Of a stretch of DNA of 64,000 nucleotides, positions 60,672 to 64,000 are shown one piece after another. Each line of letters starts with the position of its first letter. The stretch's first letter is position 1. The stretch comes from Rhizobiaceae bacterium (lineage in GTDB: Bacteria; Pseudomonadota; Alphaproteobacteria; Rhizobiales; Rhizobiaceae): positions 1 through 64,000 of the forward strand of contig JAMLJA010000004.1 in NCBI GenBank assembly GCA_023953905.1, in the 5' to 3' direction. The position numbers and the translations under genes were made by a program. A model generated the notes under the pieces. That model worked only from the letters and a program-made list of their open reading frames with translations. It was not told the origin of the DNA and did no database searches.

Positions 60672-61595
60672 TCACAGCGGCGTTGAAACACCAGACACGC
60701 CCGGGCGAGAGGGCATCTTCTGACGTCTGAACTCCAGCGTCAGATAGGTCAGCAACGCAATCACGACGATGGATCCGCCAAGCATCGTCTGAGCCGAGGG
60801 AACTTCGGCGTGGGCAAGCCAGACCCAGATGGGACCAAGTATAGGTTCGAACGTACCGAGCAGAGCGGCATAAACTGCAGGAATTAGCCGCGCGCCGGTT
60901 GCAAACAATGCAAGCCCCAGACCGAGATTGATGACGCCAAAAACGAACAGCAACGCCATATCATGCTGAGATACAGTAAAGGCCGAGGCCTGACTGGACG
61001 CAAAGGCCGCAGCAAAGATGGTGCCAAGACCGGTTGCCGGCGTCATGCGCACATGGGCGAACCGCCGCGTGATCACGGTCGCGGCGGCAAACACCGTCGA
61101 GATCAGCAAGGCCAGCCCGTCACCGATCGGCGATACATCGCCGGTAATCGAGTCTGACACCATGATTGCCACGCCACCCACCACCGCGGCGATGGCAGCC
61201 CAAGTCGCTGCGCTGACGCTCTCGCGAAACACGATCCACGCCATCAGCGCTGCGAGCAAGGGTACGGCAGCCTGCATCAGAAGTATGTTTGCGACCGTCG
61301 TATACTGGAGAGCGACGACAAAGGCCGTCGAGGCAACGGCAAAGCAGATGGCCACGACAAGGCCCGGCGCACCCATTCCCCTGATCAGAAGTAGCGTGCC
61401 GCGCAATCCGTCGCGCCAGAACATGAAGCCGATGATGAAGATCGCGGCCCATACGGACCGCCAGAAGACAACCGTCCAGGCATCTCCCTCATCTATGAAC
61501 CTGGCGATTGCGCCACCGAAGCTCCAGCATAGAGCGGAGAGGAACACGAGGACTGCGCCCAGGCGCTCGCTTCCAGCAGATCCGCCCTCCTGCAT
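60672..61595 (-). CDS. DMT-superfamily (EamA) transporter
   Basis: A 307-residue protein of ten predicted helices in two EamA repeats (LGAVLVFLSALCWSFGGAIAR at the start of the first). It lies apart from the potFGHI operon (161-base gap). ATG at 61595 follows GGGGGAGGCGTAAGG. It may be an exporter of metabolites; no substrate evidence. It is not similar enough to the DMT protein at 39365 to call them recent duplicates. Confidence 0.85.
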   Translation of the reverse strand: MQEGGSAGSERLGAVLVFLSALCWSFGGAIARFIDEGDAWTVVFWRSVWAAIFIIGFMFWRDGLRGTLLLIRGMGAPGLVVAICFAVASTAFVVALQYTTVANILLMQAAVPLLAALMAWIVFRESVSAATWAAIAAVVGGVAIMVSDSITGDVSPIGDGLALLISTVFAAATVITRRFAHVRMTPATGLGTIFAAAFASSQASAFTVSQHDMALLFVFGVINLGLGLALFATGARLIPAVYAALLGTFEPILGPIWVWLAHAEVPSAQTMLGGSIVVIALLTYLTLEFRRQKMPSRPGVSGVSTPL

Positions 61596-61730
61596 CCTTA
61601 CGCCTCCCCCTGAAGCAGCGCTTTCGTGACGCAATCTGCGCCAAGGAAGACGGTCGCGCTCGACCGACTGCGACAAACTCTGTTCCGACCCCGTTCCAGC
61701 GATTCGATGAGAGCGGAGATTTGGGTCAGC

Positions 61731-63185
61731 CTACTGGAAGTCGAACGCGCTGAGACCTGTCACCATCTCATCCAGTCCAAGCGGCCGGGTAATGGGAGGC
61801 TCGGCGCGCGACAGGCAACCGGCCCGTTCGCACAGGCGGCAGGCCGGACCAATCGGCGTTGGGGTACCCTGCGGACCTGGCGACGCAGAATCCGGCCCGA
61901 TCGCACCTGAAGGCAAAGCCGCCGCATAAACCGTTTCTCCAGCGTGACCGAGGTCGCATCCAAGCAGGATTGCCGTGCGGCGTGGGCGCTCGTTGAAAGC
62001 TCCCTGAGGCCCTTCGAGCGTGCGGGAGATTGTCAAAAACCGCTTTTCCCCACCCGTCTCCACGGCATCGACCAGAATATGACCGGGCTGGGAAAAGGCG
62101 GCATAGACACCGAGTTTCGGACACGCGCCGCCAAAACCATTGTGCGGAAATCCTGTCGCACCAGCGCGTCGAATGGCGTTGCCGGCGCTATCGATTTCAA
62201 GAAGGAAGAAAGCGACCGCTGCCGCGCCCTCCCGCTGGAGTGTCGTCAGACGGCTCACCGCCTGTTCGAACGAAACGCTGAAGCGCGAGCGCAATACGTC
62301 AATGTCGTAACGCGTCCGTGTGGCGGCCTGGTGGAATGCCGCATATGGCATCATCAACGCATGGGCGGCATAGCGCGCCAGCTCGAATCTGGCGAGCCGC
62401 CGTGCCTCATCCGACGACAGTTTCAACGCCTGCACATCGGCGGCGATCGCCACTGACATGCGGATCAGCGATGCTTCCATCGCCACTTCACGCAGCTGAT
62501 CGAATGGTGAGAGCCTTTCGGACAGAAAAAGCCTTTGGGAGTGGCGATCATATCGCCGACGCCAGTTTGGCATGGTTGCGACAGGCAGAACGCGCACGAC
62601 AATGCCGTGCTCGCGCCTCAGCCACGCCTTGAGCGCACCGAAAAGATCGTCCCGAGGGTCCAGAAGCTTTGCAAACGCCTCTGCCTCTTCCTCGATCGCG
62701 GGAAAGTGGTTCGGTCTGCGCTCAAGCGCATCGCGGACCTCGTCGATTGGCAGTTGTGTCGACGCCAGAGCCGATGTCGTCCCCTCATGAGCCAACAGGA
62801 TCGACAGATCGGACAGCCGCCGTGCCTGTTCGCGGTAGGCGCGATAGAGCTTGGCGACGGCCGCGGCGGCGTTCGGAGCGGATTCGGCGAGGTCGATGAG
62901 TTCCTGATCGCCGGGCAATTCTCCTGACAAAAGAGGATCCGAGAATGCTTCCTTCAAGGCAGCGACCGAGCCCTTGGCCTCGCCCTGCAGGTCGGCCGGA
63001 TCGACCTTGTAAGTCGACGCGAGTTTTAGCAGCAACTGCACCGTCAGCGGCCGCTGATTGCGCTCGATCAGATTGAGATAGGACGGCGAAATGCCCAACC
63101 CCTCGGCCATCGCCGTCTGGGTCAGGCCGAGACCCGTGCGGATGCGGCGCACACGCGGACCCGCAAAAATCTTCTGGTCGGACAT
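61731..63185 (-). CDS. Short-chain fatty acyl regulator (ScfR/RamB family)
   Basis: A 484-residue regulator: XRE helix-turn-helix at residues 5-60 (RVRRIRTGLGLTQTAMAEGL, then SPSYLNLIERNQRPLT), an IrrE/ImmA-like DUF955 segment in the centre (EASLIRMSVAIAADVQALKL, RFELARYAAHALMMPYAAF) and a Cys-containing tail (CRLCERAGCLSR). This family includes RamB, which controls acetate and glyoxylate genes. It is divergent from isocitrate lyase, its obvious target. ATG at 63185 is preferred to an upstream in-frame start; there is no strong ribosome-binding site. Confidence 0.88.
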   Translation of the reverse strand: MSDQKIFAGPRVRRIRTGLGLTQTAMAEGLGISPSYLNLIERNQRPLTVQLLLKLASTYKVDPADLQGEAKGSVAALKEAFSDPLLSGELPGDQELIDLAESAPNAAAAVAKLYRAYREQARRLSDLSILLAHEGTTSALASTQLPIDEVRDALERRPNHFPAIEEEAEAFAKLLDPRDDLFGALKAWLRREHGIVVRVLPVATMPNWRRRYDRHSQRLFLSERLSPFDQLREVAMEASLIRMSVAIAADVQALKLSSDEARRLARFELARYAAHALMMPYAAFHQAATRTRYDIDVLRSRFSVSFEQAVSRLTTLQREGAAAVAFFLLEIDSAGNAIRRAGATGFPHNGFGGACPKLGVYAAFSQPGHILVDAVETGGEKRFLTISRTLEGPQGAFNERPRRTAILLGCDLGHAGETVYAAALPSGAIGPDSASPGPQGTPTPIGPACRLCERAGCLSRAEPPITRPLGLDEMVTGLSAFDFQ

Positions 63186-63193
63186 CGCACCTT

Positions 63194-63256
63194 TTTTGAC
63201 ATCTTTTGACAGAATCAAGGATCGATCTGTCTTTTACAGTCTTTACAGTTTTACAG
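63194..63256. promoter_or_regulatory. Repeated short motifs in the scfR/aceA divergent region
   Basis: Two copies of TTTTGAC (63194-63200, 63204-63210) and three of TTTACAG (63233-63239, 63242-63248, 63250-63256), spaced by 8-10 bases. They lie nearer the regulator gene and may be binding sites of the regulator itself (inference). Confidence 0.45.
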
Positions 63257-63423
63257 CGCTCTCTTGTGAACCTCAACACAGAATTTCCCGGTTTATGGAC
63301 GGTTTTCTGCTGAAACTCTCGCTTCTTCGGCAACGCAGTGTAAATGCTGTGTCAAGTCACAGCGCACCAGAGCGCAGACTGAAACAACCGAACTCATAGT
63401 GTTTACGGAACAGGCAGACCGAC

Positions 63424-64000
63424 ATGACCGATTTTTACAACCTCGTCCCCAGCGCGCCGGAGGGCCGCTTCGATGGAATCGAACGTCCATACTCGGCACA
63501 GGATGTAGAGCGCCTGCGCGGTTCGGTGCAGATCCGTCAGACGCTGGCCGAACAGGGCGCCAACCGCCTGTGGCAGCTCATTCACGAAGAGGACTTCGTC
63601 AACGCGCTCGGCGCCATGTCGGGCAACCAGGCAATGCAGCAGATTCGCGCCGGACTGAAGGCCATCTATCTGTCAGGCTGGCAGGTCGCGGCGGACGCCA
63701 ATACGGCAGGCGCCATGTATCCCGACCAGTCGCTTTATCCGGCTAATGCGGCGCCGGAGCTCGTCAGGCGCATCAACCGCACATTGCAGCGCGCCGACCA
63801 GATCGAGACGTCGGAAGGCAACGGCCTGTCGGTCGACACCTGGTTCGCGCCGATTGTCGCCGATGCCGAAGCCGGCTTCGGTGGCCCGCTCAATGCCTTC
63901 GAGATCATGAAAGCGTTCATCGAGGCGGGTGCGGCCGGCGTCCACTATGAGGATCAGCTCGCATCGGAAAAGAAGTGCGGACATCTCGGTGGAAAGGTTC
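63424..64000 (+). CDS. aceA: Isocitrate lyase, 3' truncated by the window edge
   Basis: The first 192 residues of isocitrate lyase, which splits isocitrate into glyoxylate and succinate in the glyoxylate shunt. Seen are [40 protein letters not shown], the [12 protein letters not shown] strand, [16 protein letters not shown] (substrate and magnesium binding) and [16 protein letters not shown], whose KKCGH holds the catalytic Cys. The frame is open to the last base. It is divergent from the ScfR-type regulator. It lets the cell grow on acetyl-CoA-yielding substrates such as those of the central block. Confidence 0.97.
   Translation, partial: MTDFYNLVPSAPEGRFDGIERPYSAQDVERLRGSVQIRQTLAEQGANRLWQLIHEEDFVNALGAMSGNQAMQQIRAGLKAIYLSGWQVAADANTAGAMYPDQSLYPANAAPELVRRINRTLQRADQIETSEGNGLSVDTWFAPIVADAEAGFGGPLNAFEIMKAFIEAGAAGVHYEDQLASEKKCGHLGGKV

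Noticed and set aside
1..64000. CRISPR array, prophage, insertion sequence or toxin-antitoxin system
   Set aside because: No regular spacer-repeat array, transposase, integrase, phage structural gene or recognisable toxin-antitoxin pair was seen.

Overview
The window is about 60% GC chromosomal DNA from an alphaproteobacterium, most likely of the order Hyphomicrobiales (rhizobial relatives). This rests on the rsmE-gshA pair with a plant/alphaproteobacterial-type GshA, a DUF1127 protein, a PHB phasin, a PdhS/CbrA-like hybrid-length histidine kinase, an ScfR-type regulator divergent from isocitrate lyase, and a tRNA-His with A73 (the alphaproteobacterial variant). The genus was not determined.

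Left flank (1-11.3 kb): housekeeping and orphan genes: a truncated hypothetical gene, rsmE, gshA, a DUF937 protein, an ABC exporter, a DUF1127 protein divergent from a LysR regulator, xseA, then a gene-poor stretch with unrecognised ORFs.

Centre (11.4-44.1 kb): a 33-gene block almost entirely devoted to acyl-CoA chemistry: four acyl-CoA dehydrogenases, three crotonases, three MaoC-type hydratases, six classical SDRs, two AMP-forming and one NDP-forming CoA ligases, a class III CoA-transferase, a CitE/Mcl-type lyase with a mesaconyl-CoA-hydratase-like partner, a thiolase-like protein without catalytic cysteines next to a DUF35 protein, a complete LIV-type ABC importer, a DMT transporter and one TetR regulator. 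Every transcription unit in this block has a copy of one palindrome, consensus YCTAAC-N4-GTTMGA, at its start (eight main copies plus one perfect variant copy). The best reading is one regulon under the TetR protein at 25.2 kb. It would import a carboxylic acid, activate it to a CoA ester, shorten it by beta-oxidation and cleave it by a retro-aldol step. The substrate is not shown by the sequence; the gene types favour a bulky branched or alicyclic acid (terpenoid- or steroid-derived acids are examples). No oxygenase is present.

Right flank (44.4-64 kb): tRNA-His, phasin, a 1238-residue PAS histidine kinase, a ferric-iron ABC transporter lacking its ATPase, acetoacetyl-CoA synthetase, an AsmA-family protein, a four-gene polyamine-type ABC transporter (potFGHI order), a DMT transporter, an ScfR/RamB-like regulator and the start of isocitrate lyase, which runs off the window. 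Phasin, acetoacetyl-CoA synthetase and isocitrate lyase fit a cell that handles much acetyl-CoA, the expected product of the central block.
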